Shown here piece after piece: positions 26,801 through 35,600 of a DNA stretch of 64,000 bases. Within the stretch, counting starts at the first letter, position 1; every line of letters begins with the position of its first letter. The DNA comes from Anaerococcus pacaensis 9403502 (GTDB taxonomy: Bacteria; Bacillota; Clostridia; Tissierellales; Peptoniphilaceae): NCBI GenBank assembly GCA_000308255.3, contig HG326663.1:210387-274386 (forward strand). Direction: 5' to 3'. The position numbers were made by a program, and so were the translations under genes. The notes beneath the pieces were generated by a model, which saw nothing but the letters and a program-made list of their open reading frames with translations, was not told the origin of the DNA and did not search any database.

Positions 26801-27604
26801 ATGACTGACTATATAAATTCATTTGACGGAATGAAACTTTTTACCAACTTTGAGAAAGTTGATAATGCCAAAGCAGCTCTAGTTATAGTCCATGGCCTAG
26901 CCGAACACCAAGGTCGCTATGACTATGTAGCAGATAAGCTACATGAAGCTGGCATATCAACTTATAGGTTCGATCACAGGGGCCACGGCCAATCTGATGG
27001 TGACCGCGGTTATTATTCTGATTTTAATGAGATTATTGATGATGTAAATGAAATTGTAAAAATTGCCCTAGAAGAAAATCCTGACATCCCAGTATTTGTC
27101 CTAGGCCACTCTATGGGCGGCTATGCAGTTAGCCTTTTTGCTGCCAAATACCCAGATCTAAATATCCGCGGTATTATAACATCAGGTGGGCTTACCTTTG
27201 ATGAAGCTGGTATCTTTAGGGCAGCTCCAAAGGGCCTAGACCCACATATGCAACTTCCAAATGAACTAGGCGATGGCGTATGTTCAGTAGAAGAAGTTCG
27301 TACAGACTACTTAAACGACCCGCTAAATCTCAAAAGCTTCACAGCAGGCCTAGTTTATAATCTAAGCGAAGGCCTAGACTGGTATAAGGACAATGCAAGT
27401 AACAACAAATACGACACCCTAATCCTCCACGGCTATGAAGATGCCCTAGTATCATACAAAGACTCAGTAAACAACTTCGAAGCCCTACAAGGAAAAGACG
27501 TATCCATGAAACTATACAAAAACTGCTTCCACGAAATCTTAAATGAATGGAAGAAGGATGAAGTAATAGCTGATATTATAAACTGGATAAAATATAGAAT
27601 ATAA
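26801..27604 (+). CDS. Alpha/beta hydrolase, monoacylglycerol lipase-like
   Basis: The protein has 267 residues without a signal peptide. The fold shows LVIVHGLAEHQGRYDYVAD, FDHRGHGQSDG and the nucleophile elbow GHSMGG (S104), with HGYEDALVS and a late His in NCFHEILNE. That matches the monoacylglycerol lipase/lysophospholipase family (Hydrolase_4). It probably releases fatty acid and glycerol from monoacylglycerols, which would feed the glycerol genes nearby; that link is inference. AAGGAG precedes the ATG. Confidence 0.86.
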   Translation: MTDYINSFDGMKLFTNFEKVDNAKAALVIVHGLAEHQGRYDYVADKLHEAGISTYRFDHRGHGQSDGDRGYYSDFNEIIDDVNEIVKIALEENPDIPVFVLGHSMGGYAVSLFAAKYPDLNIRGIITSGGLTFDEAGIFRAAPKGLDPHMQLPNELGDGVCSVEEVRTDYLNDPLNLKSFTAGLVYNLSEGLDWYKDNASNNKYDTLILHGYEDALVSYKDSVNNFEALQGKDVSMKLYKNCFHEILNEWKKDEVIADIINWIKYRI

Positions 27605-27610
27605 CGATAA

Positions 27611-27642
27611 AAGACTCTGGAATTTCCAGAGTCTTATTTTTT
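27611..27642 (+). terminator. Terminator after monoacylglycerol lipase-like gene
   Basis: AAGACTCTGG (27611-27620) pairs with CCAGAGTCTT (27626-27635), then ATTTTTTT follows. Confidence 0.88.
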
Positions 27643-27658
27643 TGTGGTCTATTATAAG

Positions 27659-27778
27659 TTATTCTATTTGGTCTAAATCATAATTCCTAGCTCTTGCTAG
27701 GCCAAACTCGTTTAAATCATCAACAGTATATTTTTTAGGGTAGCTTCAAATTGTTTTTTATTACTATAATAAGTTACT
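27659..27778 (-). pseudogene. Decayed gene remnant
   Basis: On the minus strand one frame reads SNKKQFEATLKN and, after a shift, the next reads TVDDLNEFGLARARNYDLDQ and ends in TAA at 27659. There is no start codon with a ribosome site. It looks like the tail of a lost gene. The family is not recognised. Confidence 0.35.
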
Positions 27779-27837
27779 TAAAATTTTAGCTTTATTCTAT
27801 CTTTTATACTGCTAAGACTGTATCTCATAAGCTTTTA

Positions 27838-28572
27838 CTATTTTAGAAGATACTCCAAAGCCTCTGGCATGCGTTCTGCCCAGTCTTTCTCGTGGTGGAT
27901 GCCTCCTTCAAATATCATAAATTTGACATCTACCATATCTCTTAAAAATCCAGCCGCCATCTTATTTAAATCAATGTAAGTTTGACTTAAAATCTTATTA
28001 TCTTCGTATTCATTGGTACCCACATCCATATAAACTTTTTGACTCTTATCATTGTAGTTTGATAAAAACCTAGCAGTTTCTTCAATATTTAGGTTAAAAT
28101 GTGAGCTCATGGCTAGGATTCTTGTGAAAGTCTCTGGGTAAGCTTGACCCATATAAAGGCTCATAAGACCCCCTAACGAAGCCCCACCTATTATACGGAT
28201 TTGGCTAGGATTGTCTTTTTCTACATGAGGGATTAGTTCATCTACTATAAACTTCCCTGTTGCAATCCCATTTGGCTTATACTCAAAGTCCATATCAAAA
28301 TAGTCAATTGCAGTATCATCTAGCCCAATATATGGTGTATATTCATTAGTACGATCATCATTTGCAAATATCCCAACCACATTTGCTGCTATGCCAGACT
28401 TTACTAGCGCTTCTTTCATTTCAAAAGTCGCATCCATATAGGAATCTTCTATATCAAATAAGTTTTGTCCATCAAAAAAGTAGATATAAATATCTGAATC
28501 CTTATTTTCTAAAAAGTTATAAGTAACATAACGTTTTAAATTTTCACTATAAATTTTAAATTTATCTACCAT
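27838..28572 (-). CDS. Alpha/beta-fold esterase, enterochelin-esterase-like (PF00756)
   Basis: The protein has 244 residues without a signal peptide. IYIYFFDGQNLFDIEDSY near the start and the nucleophile elbow GGASLGGLMSLYMG place it in the putative esterase D/enterochelin esterase family. A late GGIHHEKDWAERMPEALEYL supplies the catalytic His. The substrate is unknown. It is the last gene of the ilvA-murE run, nine bases after the SAF-domain gene. Confidence 0.84.
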   Translation of the reverse strand: MVDKFKIYSENLKRYVTYNFLENKDSDIYIYFFDGQNLFDIEDSYMDATFEMKEALVKSGIAANVVGIFANDDRTNEYTPYIGLDDTAIDYFDMDFEYKPNGIATGKFIVDELIPHVEKDNPSQIRIIGGASLGGLMSLYMGQAYPETFTRILAMSSHFNLNIEETARFLSNYNDKSQKVYMDVGTNEYEDNKILSQTYIDLNKMAAGFLRDMVDVKFMIFEGGIHHEKDWAERMPEALEYLLK

Positions 28573-28581
28573 GCGATCTCC

Positions 28582-29874
28582 TTAGAGTTTCATCGAGTTC
28601 TGTCTACGGCGAAGGCGGGTTATAGTTGCTCTTTCATCTACTTCTACCATATCCATAGTGATTTTGGTATCCTTTGGTATATCCTCTATGGCTATTGTTT
28701 TTGAAGTGATTAGCCCAATTGGTAAAAAGTCTTCCTCGATGCATCTGCGGTGGCTGGTTAATTTGCCAAAGACCTTGTCAGATCCGATTCCATCTAGGGT
28801 TTCGCCTTTCTTGATATCACGTTTAGCTATGGCTATAGTATCAGCCACTTGACCTTGGATTGGGGCTATGGTTGGCTCATTTTCTACAACTGCATTATAA
28901 ATTGTAATTGGAGTTTCTAGGCTTGTAAGGTGGTAAGGCCTATGCATTAGATAGTTTGGGCCTTCTCCAAAGCCTAAGAATTTCATCAAATCACGAACAT
29001 CTTCTTTATCACTAGTGACTATTATAAAGACACCCGGCGCCATGCCGTGGGCAAATTCTACTACCTGATAATTATCAAGCTCTCCGCCTTCGGACTTGAG
29101 TTTACATTTTTCTATAACATTCTCAGGTGTTGCTTCTATGCCGTGGCAGCCAAAGGTATCTGGGAGGAATCCTAGCGCATTGCAGACACTATTTAGCTCA
29201 AGCATGGTATTGGTCCCATCTATAAAGCTTGTAAGCATCTTTGGATTTAGACTTTTTTCTTTTGCCTCATCCTTGATTTCATCTGGGGTAATGTATTCAT
29301 CCAGACGGTTATTTTTACCCTTACCTGCTACAAGCACATCTAGGCCCATGCCAAAGGCAGAGTCAACGAGGTCTATGATCGCTCCTGGCTCATCACCTAG
29401 GATACCTGTATAGACAATGCCAGCTTTTTTTGCCATGTCATTTAGGACTGGCCCTACTGTTGCCTCACACTCTACGTTAAATGAGATGAGGTGCTTGTGG
29501 TATTGGATGGTCTTACGAGCAATGACCGCCCCAAAAGATGGATTGCCGGTACAGTCAATTACTGCATTTATTTGTAAAAGTTTGTAAGCAAGTCTATAAT
29601 TTGTAGATACACAAACATAGCCCTTTTCTAGGACTTCGTAGCCTTCATTGTAGTCATCTGTAAAGATAATCTTATCATCAGAAATCCCAGCTTTTACCAA
29701 GGCATCTATGGCCTTTTGTGGATTTTTCTCGATGACAAGTTTTACATCCATAGCGTCTATATTGGCAAGCTGGCTAATGAGAGATGTTCCCATCTTACCT
29801 GCTCCCATGATGGCAAGTTTAATAGACTCGCCGTTATATTTCATTTCATTTAAATTTCTACTAATTTTAAACAT
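28582..29874 (-). CDS. SAF-domain NAD(P)-dependent dehydrogenase (predicted homoserine-dehydrogenase-like, COG4091)
   Basis: The protein has 430 residues. An N-terminal Rossmann domain (IMGAGKMGTSLI, about 22-33) and a central catalytic-like domain resemble homoserine dehydrogenase. The last 80 residues form a SAF domain (RDIKKGETLDGIGSDKVFG and IEDIPKDTKITMDMVE), as also found in sialate synthase and altronate dehydratase. Its start overlaps the HI0933-family gene by eight bases. The reaction has not been established for this group; a sugar-acid or aldehyde dehydrogenase role is possible. Confidence 0.82.
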   Translation of the reverse strand: MFKISRNLNEMKYNGESIKLAIMGAGKMGTSLISQLANIDAMDVKLVIEKNPQKAIDALVKAGISDDKIIFTDDYNEGYEVLEKGYVCVSTNYRLAYKLLQINAVIDCTGNPSFGAVIARKTIQYHKHLISFNVECEATVGPVLNDMAKKAGIVYTGILGDEPGAIIDLVDSAFGMGLDVLVAGKGKNNRLDEYITPDEIKDEAKEKSLNPKMLTSFIDGTNTMLELNSVCNALGFLPDTFGCHGIEATPENVIEKCKLKSEGGELDNYQVVEFAHGMAPGVFIIVTSDKEDVRDLMKFLGFGEGPNYLMHRPYHLTSLETPITIYNAVVENEPTIAPIQGQVADTIAIAKRDIKKGETLDGIGSDKVFGKLTSHRRCIEEDFLPIGLITSKTIAIEDIPKDTKITMDMVEVDERATITRLRRRQNSMKL

Positions 29875-31075
29875 CTAAGCTCCTTAAATAATCCGCAAGA
29901 GTCCTCGCTGATGATGCTGCCCATTGGATATTATATCCACCACAGGCTCCAGCCACATCTAGGACCTCACCTATGAAGTGGACATCCTTTATGATAGTTG
30001 ATTCAAAGCTTCCGGGATTAATAAAATTTGTATCTACCCCTCCTATAGTAACTTGGGCATTTTCTGTGTCATGTATTTTTGTCACCTCAAATCTTAAGTG
30101 CTTCAAGGTTTTAATAAGCATGGCACGGTCGATATCATTTAAATCATCTATTTTTTTATCAGCTTTTATCTTTGCAATTTTTAAGATATCATTTATAAGT
30201 TTCTCATTTATTATACCTATTAATAGGTCTCTTATGGACCTATTATGGTAGATATTTGTAAGCCTATTTACAAAAAACTCGAATTCATCTTCAGATACAT
30301 TTGGCAAAAGGTCTATTTCTATGATACATTCCTTTTTATCTGCCAAATTAATGGCAACATCATTGGAAATATCTAGGATGGCTGTGCCAGTTAAGCCATA
30401 GTCTTGGAAAATAATGTCGTCATTTGATGAAATTATTGTTTCTTCATCTACTATAAGGCTTGCTGTCCCTGTAATCTTCGTCCCCTTAGCGGCCTTGCTA
30501 AGTTTCTGCTTCGTATCGAAGTTGGTAATCCCATAGGTCATTGATGTGAGAGGGATCTTGTCTTTAAGTAAATCGAATATCTTCCCGTCTGAGCCAGAGT
30601 TTTTTAAAGTCTTGCCTCCTGATGCTATAACAAGCTTATCGTAGGCGTATTTATTATTTGATGTAATTATTAACTTGTTGTCAAAATCAATATCACTTAC
30701 TTCTTCATTAAAAATAAATCTGGCATTTTCACTAGCGTCCATCAAGAGTACATCTCTTACAGTCTTTGATGACATAGTTTCAGGATAGCACCTGCCCGAT
30801 GGCAAATTGGTTGTAGTCATGCCGATTAGGTTTAAATAATAAATTAGGTCTTCTTCACTAAAATTATCTAGGGCATAGTGGACAAAATTTGGATTCTGGC
30901 TGTAATAATAATCATAGCCTTGGTTTAAATTGGTAAAATTGCAACGGCCATTGCCTGTAGCCAGGAGCTTCCTTCCTGCAAATTCGTTTTTATCAAGGAC
31001 TAAGACATCCATCTCATCCATAAAGGACGCAAAGAGGAGGCCTGCCACTCCCGCTCCTATTACGACAATTTTCAT
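29867..31075 (-). CDS. HI0933-family flavoprotein (BaiN-like)
   Basis: The protein has 402 residues with FAD motif VIGAGVAGLLFASFM at the N-terminus, followed by the family stretch GRKLLATGNGRCNFTN (about 36-51), and ending with the late FAD motif GEVLDVAGACGGYNIQWA. HI0933 proteins bind FAD and are of uncertain role; members have been linked to ene-reduction. It overlaps murE by four bases, so the genes are translationally coupled, but a link to cell-wall synthesis is not established. Confidence 0.9.
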   Translation of the reverse strand: MKIVVIGAGVAGLLFASFMDEMDVLVLDKNEFAGRKLLATGNGRCNFTNLNQGYDYYYSQNPNFVHYALDNFSEEDLIYYLNLIGMTTTNLPSGRCYPETMSSKTVRDVLLMDASENARFIFNEEVSDIDFDNKLIITSNNKYAYDKLVIASGGKTLKNSGSDGKIFDLLKDKIPLTSMTYGITNFDTKQKLSKAAKGTKITGTASLIVDEETIISSNDDIIFQDYGLTGTAILDISNDVAINLADKKECIIEIDLLPNVSEDEFEFFVNRLTNIYHNRSIRDLLIGIINEKLINDILKIAKIKADKKIDDLNDIDRAMLIKTLKHLRFEVTKIHDTENAQVTIGGVDTNFINPGSFESTIIKDVHFIGEVLDVAGACGGYNIQWAASSARTLADYLRSLDV

Positions 31076-32499
31076 AGTTCTTTGATAGCCTCAAGGACTG
31101 TTTGATGTTCATTATAAGGAGTCTTTTCGTTGCCATTAAGTTTTAGGAAATTTTCCTGGCCCTTGCCAAGCATCAGGACATAGTCGCCTGGTTTTGCTTT
31201 CTCGATAGCGTATTTCATAGCTTCCTTGCGGTCTTTAATTTGCTCATATGCCCCGCCCTTTTCTTCGATACCTTCGATAATTTCGCGGGTAATATTTTCA
31301 TAAGTGTCAAACTTTGGATCATCAGTTGTAATTACAGCAAAGACTCCATTTTCAGCACATACATTGCCTATTAGGTGCCTAAATTCTGTATTTCTATCTC
31401 CATTTACTCCAAAGACTGCGATTGTATCAGCCCCTTCTGGGATTGACTTAAATATGGCTTCATAAGCCCTTGGTGTGTGGGCAAAGTCGATTACTATATT
31501 CTTATCTAGGTCATTGTCTACAAATTCAAATCTTGATGGAAGTCCTTTAAACTTAGCCATTTTTTCTGCTATTACAGCCAAGTCATTGCCCATATGGTGG
31601 AGCGTGGCTATGGCAGCGAGGGCATTGTAGACATTGTAGTCTGCTATGGTGTTTAGGGTAAAGTCTACACCCTGTACCTTGAAGGTAATTTTATTATCAG
31701 CCTTTTTTATGTCAATCGCTTGATAATCAGCCTCATTTTCGATTCCGTAGGTTAAAGCTACTGGATATCTTTCTTTGGCCAGTCTTCCGTACTCATCATC
31801 TACATTTGTGATGAGTGTCTTTGCCATATCAAATAGCTTCATTTTGGCATTGAAATACTCATCCATAGTTTTGTGGTAGTCTAGGTGTTCTGTGGACAAG
31901 TTATTGAAAATACCGTAGTCAAAGTCTATCCCATCCAGGCGCTTTTGATACAGACCGTGGCTGGATGCCTCAAGGACTACTTTGTTGATGCCTTTATCTA
32001 AACTTTGTTTAAATATTTCATTTAATAAAAATACGTCTGGCGTAGTGTTTTCAGTATCAGTGCGGTCTTTTCCAATAAAGCACCCATCTGTTCCTATATT
32101 GGTCGCTCCCCCATATATTTCAGTCATGAGCCTATATATGGTGGTGGCTGTAGTGGTCTTGCCATTTGTGCCAGTCACACCGATTACGGTCATTTTTTTA
32201 GATGGGTAGTCTGTTAATATATTTGAAAGTAGGGCAAGAGTTTCCCTGCTTGACTTAACTTTGATATAGTTTATCCCATCCTTGTAGACTATATCTTTTT
32301 CATGGATAATAGTTTTTGCTCCCTTTTCGATGGCATTATCTATATATTTGTGGCCATCAGAAAGGTTACCCACGACAGCTATGAAGGTGTCGCGATTATC
32401 CATACTTTTTGAACTGTTGGTTATGTTTATTATTTCAAAGTCATTTTGTTTTTTATAGTCTATATATTCAATTTTCTTAAGTATTTCTTCGAGGATCAA
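31072..32499 (-). CDS. murE: UDP-MurNAc-tripeptide synthetase MurE
   Basis: The protein has 475 residues of the Mur ligase family. It has the ATP loop VTGTNGKTTTAT (about 109-120), the central stretch EASSHGLYQKRLDGIDFDY, and the C-terminal FGVNGDRNTEFRHLIG. It adds the third amino acid to UDP-MurNAc-Ala-Glu in the cytoplasm. The specificity site reads TTDDPKFDT rather than the DNPR of diaminopimelate-adding enzymes, so Lys or Orn is more likely; that inference relies on family knowledge. The gene overlaps ilvA and the HI0933-family gene by four bases each. Confidence 0.92.
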   Translation of the reverse strand: MILEEILKKIEYIDYKKQNDFEIINITNSSKSMDNRDTFIAVVGNLSDGHKYIDNAIEKGAKTIIHEKDIVYKDGINYIKVKSSRETLALLSNILTDYPSKKMTVIGVTGTNGKTTTATTIYRLMTEIYGGATNIGTDGCFIGKDRTDTENTTPDVFLLNEIFKQSLDKGINKVVLEASSHGLYQKRLDGIDFDYGIFNNLSTEHLDYHKTMDEYFNAKMKLFDMAKTLITNVDDEYGRLAKERYPVALTYGIENEADYQAIDIKKADNKITFKVQGVDFTLNTIADYNVYNALAAIATLHHMGNDLAVIAEKMAKFKGLPSRFEFVDNDLDKNIVIDFAHTPRAYEAIFKSIPEGADTIAVFGVNGDRNTEFRHLIGNVCAENGVFAVITTDDPKFDTYENITREIIEGIEEKGGAYEQIKDRKEAMKYAIEKAKPGDYVLMLGKGQENFLKLNGNEKTPYNEHQTVLEAIKEL

Positions 32500-33680
32500 T
32501 GTATGATGTATCCTTTCTTTGCAATAATCTCGCGTATTTTGTTGGCATGGTCTCTGCCATTTGTTTCGAGGGTTAGCTCTACGTTAATATTCTTAAACCT
32601 AGATGCTTCCTTGAGTGCGTCGTGGTCTATAGATATGATATTGGCCTTGGTCGCTGAGATATCTGCTAAGAGCTCTTGGAGCTTACCTGGGATATTTGGA
32701 ACCTCAATATCGATTCTAGTGATTCTACCTGTTTCATATAGGCCTCTATTTATAAGTTGAGAAATAAAGCTCATATCAATATTGCCGCCAGATACTACTG
32801 AAACTACTGTTTTGTTGTAGAAGTTTAGTTTACTTAGGGCAGCAAGTGATAACGCTCCAGATGGCTCTGCTATTAGCTTGTGACGTTCCATTAGATTGAT
32901 GAAGGCCATAAGGATTTCTTCATCTGTGACAGTAAGCCAGTCATCTACATAGTCTTTGGCTATTTCGTAAGTATAATTTCCTACTTCTGCTACAGCGGTA
33001 CCATCGGCTATGGTATCTACACCCTCTAGCTTTATTACTTTACTTTTTTTCACTGATTCTTGCATGGAGCGAGCTGAATAAGGCTCTACACCTATTACTT
33101 TTATAAGTGGACTTACTTGTTTGATAGCCTTGGCAATACCAGCTATAAGGCCACCACCCCCTACCGGCACTATGACATAATCCACATATTCAAGCTCATT
33201 CATTATCTCAAGAGCTATAGTTCCTTGGCCTTCTATTACATCGAGATCGTCAAATGGAGGGATAAAGGTGTATGAATTTTCCTCAGCTAATTTTAGGGCG
33301 TGGTCCTTGCATTCATCAAAGCTTTGTCCATATAGGACTACATTGGCCCCGTATTTTAAAGTCCCATCTACCTTAATCATTGGAGTTTGCTCTGGCATAC
33401 AAATAGTCGCATTGATACCAAGTTTATTTGCAGAGTAAGCTACACCTTGGGCGTGGTTGCCGGCTGATGCTGTGATGATACCTGCTTCTTTTTCGGCATC
33501 TGTGAGCTTGGATAATTTGTTGTAGGCTCCTCTTATCTTAAATGAGCCAGTTCTTTGCATATTTTCTGGTTTTATGTAAACGTTATTATGAGATATATCA
33601 GAAAAATAATCACTATATATCAAATGAGTTTCATTTATTACTTCATCGCATCTTGCTTTTGCACTATTAAAATCAAACAT
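32496..33680 (-). CDS. ilvA: Threonine ammonia-lyase with ACT domain
   Basis: The protein has 394 residues. The PLP-binding Lys lies in TGSFKIRGAYNK and the glycine-rich phosphate loop is PVGGGGLIAG, both standard for serine/threonine dehydratases. A C-terminal ACT domain (about 325-394) is present. It makes 2-oxobutyrate and ammonia from threonine. Length and single ACT domain resemble the catabolic or short IlvA form. It is the first gene of the five-gene minus-strand run. Confidence 0.88.
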   Translation of the reverse strand: MFDFNSAKARCDEVINETHLIYSDYFSDISHNNVYIKPENMQRTGSFKIRGAYNKLSKLTDAEKEAGIITASAGNHAQGVAYSANKLGINATICMPEQTPMIKVDGTLKYGANVVLYGQSFDECKDHALKLAEENSYTFIPPFDDLDVIEGQGTIALEIMNELEYVDYVIVPVGGGGLIAGIAKAIKQVSPLIKVIGVEPYSARSMQESVKKSKVIKLEGVDTIADGTAVAEVGNYTYEIAKDYVDDWLTVTDEEILMAFINLMERHKLIAEPSGALSLAALSKLNFYNKTVVSVVSGGNIDMSFISQLINRGLYETGRITRIDIEVPNIPGKLQELLADISATKANIISIDHDALKEASRFKNINVELTLETNGRDHANKIREIIAKKGYIIH

Positions 33681-33781
33681 ATATACCTACCTTTCTATTA
33701 AAATTATAACAATTTTTGCACAGATTTGAAAATAATATTTAAAAGCCTTGGCAAATTTGGTAAAATAGGGTTGAGGTAATT

Positions 33782-34414
33782 ATGAAATTATTATTAACAA
33801 TCTTGCTTGCACTTAGCCTATCTAGCTGTGATGCAGCAACTGACTTTATGTATGAGAATTTTTCCTTACAAAAAAATATCGATATGGCCGATGAGGAAAG
33901 TCGCAAGAATATCAACGGCGACTTCAAGCTCGATGACTTTGGCTATATCTTCCCACCAAATGTAGGTCGCTTTATCCAAAACGGATTTACTTATCAAGCA
34001 GCCATCGATGATGAGGCTTACAATGAAGATGTGACTAAGCTTCCAGCTGGCAAAAAAGCTGATATATATCTGCACAAAGATGCCAATACAATCTATGTCG
34101 AAGCAGAAAACACCAGTGGTACAGAAATCGACATCCTTGATGCCCCACTGACCTTTATTGAAATATCAGCCTTCGAACTAGAGGATATGAGCTTTGACTT
34201 AGCTGGGATAGAAATGGGTGATGCCCTCTATGAAATGCAGGCCAAGGTTCCTGATAAAGAATTTATCGAACTCCGTCAAAACTCCAAGGACCTACAAAAC
34301 GACCAATACTATATGTACTTAAATGGTAAATATGTAGTTATCTATACCCTCTACCAGGGCAAGCTCAGCCAGGTAGAAATTATACCAAATGAAAGGCTGG
34401 CTGATTATGAGTAG
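33782..34414 (+). CDS. Lipoprotein of unknown function, paired with membrane protein
   Basis: The protein has 210 residues with a short signal and lipobox LSSC (Cys at about residue 16). The mature part is acidic. Residues about 50-205 form a beta-rich domain whose end (LYQGKLSQVEI) resembles the end of the next protein (ALQGKVQYVEI). I do not recognise a family. It overlaps the next gene by eight bases, so the two are probably coupled and act together at the outer face of the membrane. Confidence 0.75.
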   Translation: MKLLLTILLALSLSSCDAATDFMYENFSLQKNIDMADEESRKNINGDFKLDDFGYIFPPNVGRFIQNGFTYQAAIDDEAYNEDVTKLPAGKKADIYLHKDANTIYVEAENTSGTEIDILDAPLTFIEISAFELEDMSFDLAGIEMGDALYEMQAKVPDKEFIELRQNSKDLQNDQYYMYLNGKYVVIYTLYQGKLSQVEIIPNERLADYE

Positions 34415-35249
34415 ATACGGTAAAAAATATAAGGCCTATAAGTTATTGCCACTGATATCGCTGGTAGTGCTAGCTATCTGCTTTATATTTAGGTATTCAT
34501 ATATAAACATCCTAGGTTACGACAGACCATTAAAGCTTGCAGTTCTAATATGTACTACTTTTGGCGTAATTGGTACATTTATGACCCTAATTGAAGGCGT
34601 GAATAAAAACTTTGCTGGTGATACCCTTTTATTTTTGATTATCAACATTCTATTTATTGCAACCTTCCCAATCCTTACTATTGCTGAGCAAGCAGTCAAA
34701 CCAGTTGTAAATCCATTTGATGAGCTGATCCCAGAAACTGAATATACTACCAAAAACCGCGAGGATGCTGCTTTTCTCTTAGAGGGAGAGCTTTACGAAT
34801 GGCCACTAGAATTTAATGATTTCTTGGATAAGGGCTATCAGTACCGAGAATTAGAAGACAATAAATACTCCCTTAGCAAAATGGGAGATAGTAACTACGA
34901 TGTAAAACCAACTTGGTTTACAGATGGGTCTAGAACTAATCAAATAGCTACCGAATCTTACCAACTAGAACTCATCCTCGATGGCAAGGGCCCAATAGAA
35001 AGTCAAAATGTAGAGGACTTTAAAATAAGGTCAAGACAAGACAATTGGGATTTTGAAATCCAAGGCTACACACTTTTAGAAAGCGTCCACAGCCTAGAGG
35101 CCGCCTATGGAGATAGGCTCGTGCCTGATCCTGATAATAAAAATTTGACTATAAAATTATATTACCTAGAAACTACTGATGGATATGAAATAACTTTCGG
35201 TGCGCTCCAAGGCAAAGTTCAATATGTAGAGATAAAAAGAGCAAAATAA
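34407..35249 (+). CDS. Membrane protein with extracytoplasmic domain
   Basis: The protein has 280 residues from the chosen ATG, which overlaps the lipoprotein stop; an ATG six codons upstream is possible. Three hydrophobic segments occupy about 12-95. A soluble domain follows (about 110-280) with a layout like the preceding lipoprotein: a Phe/Tyr-rich start (LEFNDFLDKGYQYRE), a helix (LESVHSLEAAYGDR) and a closing GALQGKVQYVEIKR. The function is unknown. Sensing or a chaperone role at the cell surface are guesses. Confidence 0.75.
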   Translation: MSRYGKKYKAYKLLPLISLVVLAICFIFRYSYINILGYDRPLKLAVLICTTFGVIGTFMTLIEGVNKNFAGDTLLFLIINILFIATFPILTIAEQAVKPVVNPFDELIPETEYTTKNREDAAFLLEGELYEWPLEFNDFLDKGYQYRELEDNKYSLSKMGDSNYDVKPTWFTDGSRTNQIATESYQLELILDGKGPIESQNVEDFKIRSRQDNWDFEIQGYTLLESVHSLEAAYGDRLVPDPDNKNLTIKLYYLETTDGYEITFGALQGKVQYVEIKRAK

Positions 35250-35250
35250 G

Positions 35251-35316
35251 AGGCTGTTGCAAAATAGATAAATTGTTCCCAAATTATCTATTGATTTGCA
35301 ACAGCCCCATTTTTTT
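35251..35316 (+). terminator. Long hairpin terminator
   Basis: GGCTGTTGCAAAATAGATAA (from 35252) pairs imperfectly with TTATCTATTGATTTGCAACAGCC (to about 35306), and a T run begins at 35310. The arms are longer than in other terminators here. Confidence 0.75.
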
Positions 35317-35317
35317 A

Positions 35318-35548
35318 TTATAATCCTAATTTAGCTTCAATAGCTGGTTTGTCAAATCCAACGATGTCTTCGCCATCAATATTGATAACAGGAACGCCTC
35401 TGTAGCCTTTGCTAACTAGGTATTCTACTGCATCTGGATTTTCATCAATATTCATTTCTGTAAATTCAATGTTGTTTTCATTGAAGTATTGCTTAGCTGC
35501 TTTACAGAAAACACATGTATTAGATGTGTAAACTTTAATATCTGCCAT
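35318..35548 (-). CDS. Glutaredoxin-like protein (NrdH/YruB type)
   Basis: The protein has 76 residues with the thioredoxin-fold active site CVFC at about 12-15, and the TVP-like GYRGVPVINIDG loop later. It is the right size for glutaredoxin-like NrdH/YruB proteins. It probably reduces disulfides in the cytoplasm. No ribonucleotide reductase lies nearby, so its partner is unknown. Confidence 0.88.
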   Translation of the reverse strand: MADIKVYTSNTCVFCKAAKQYFNENNIEFTEMNIDENPDAVEYLVSKGYRGVPVINIDGEDIVGFDKPAIEAKLGL

Positions 35549-35600
35549 TGTTTTCTCCTTTTTCTATAATACTTAACTAATTATACCCGAAAAAATAATT

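Noticed and set aside
35318..35548. Glutaredoxin-like gene as an arsenate reductase linked to the ArsR-like regulator
   Set aside because: The CVFC active site and length fit glutaredoxin, and the regulator is 4 kb away in a different operon.
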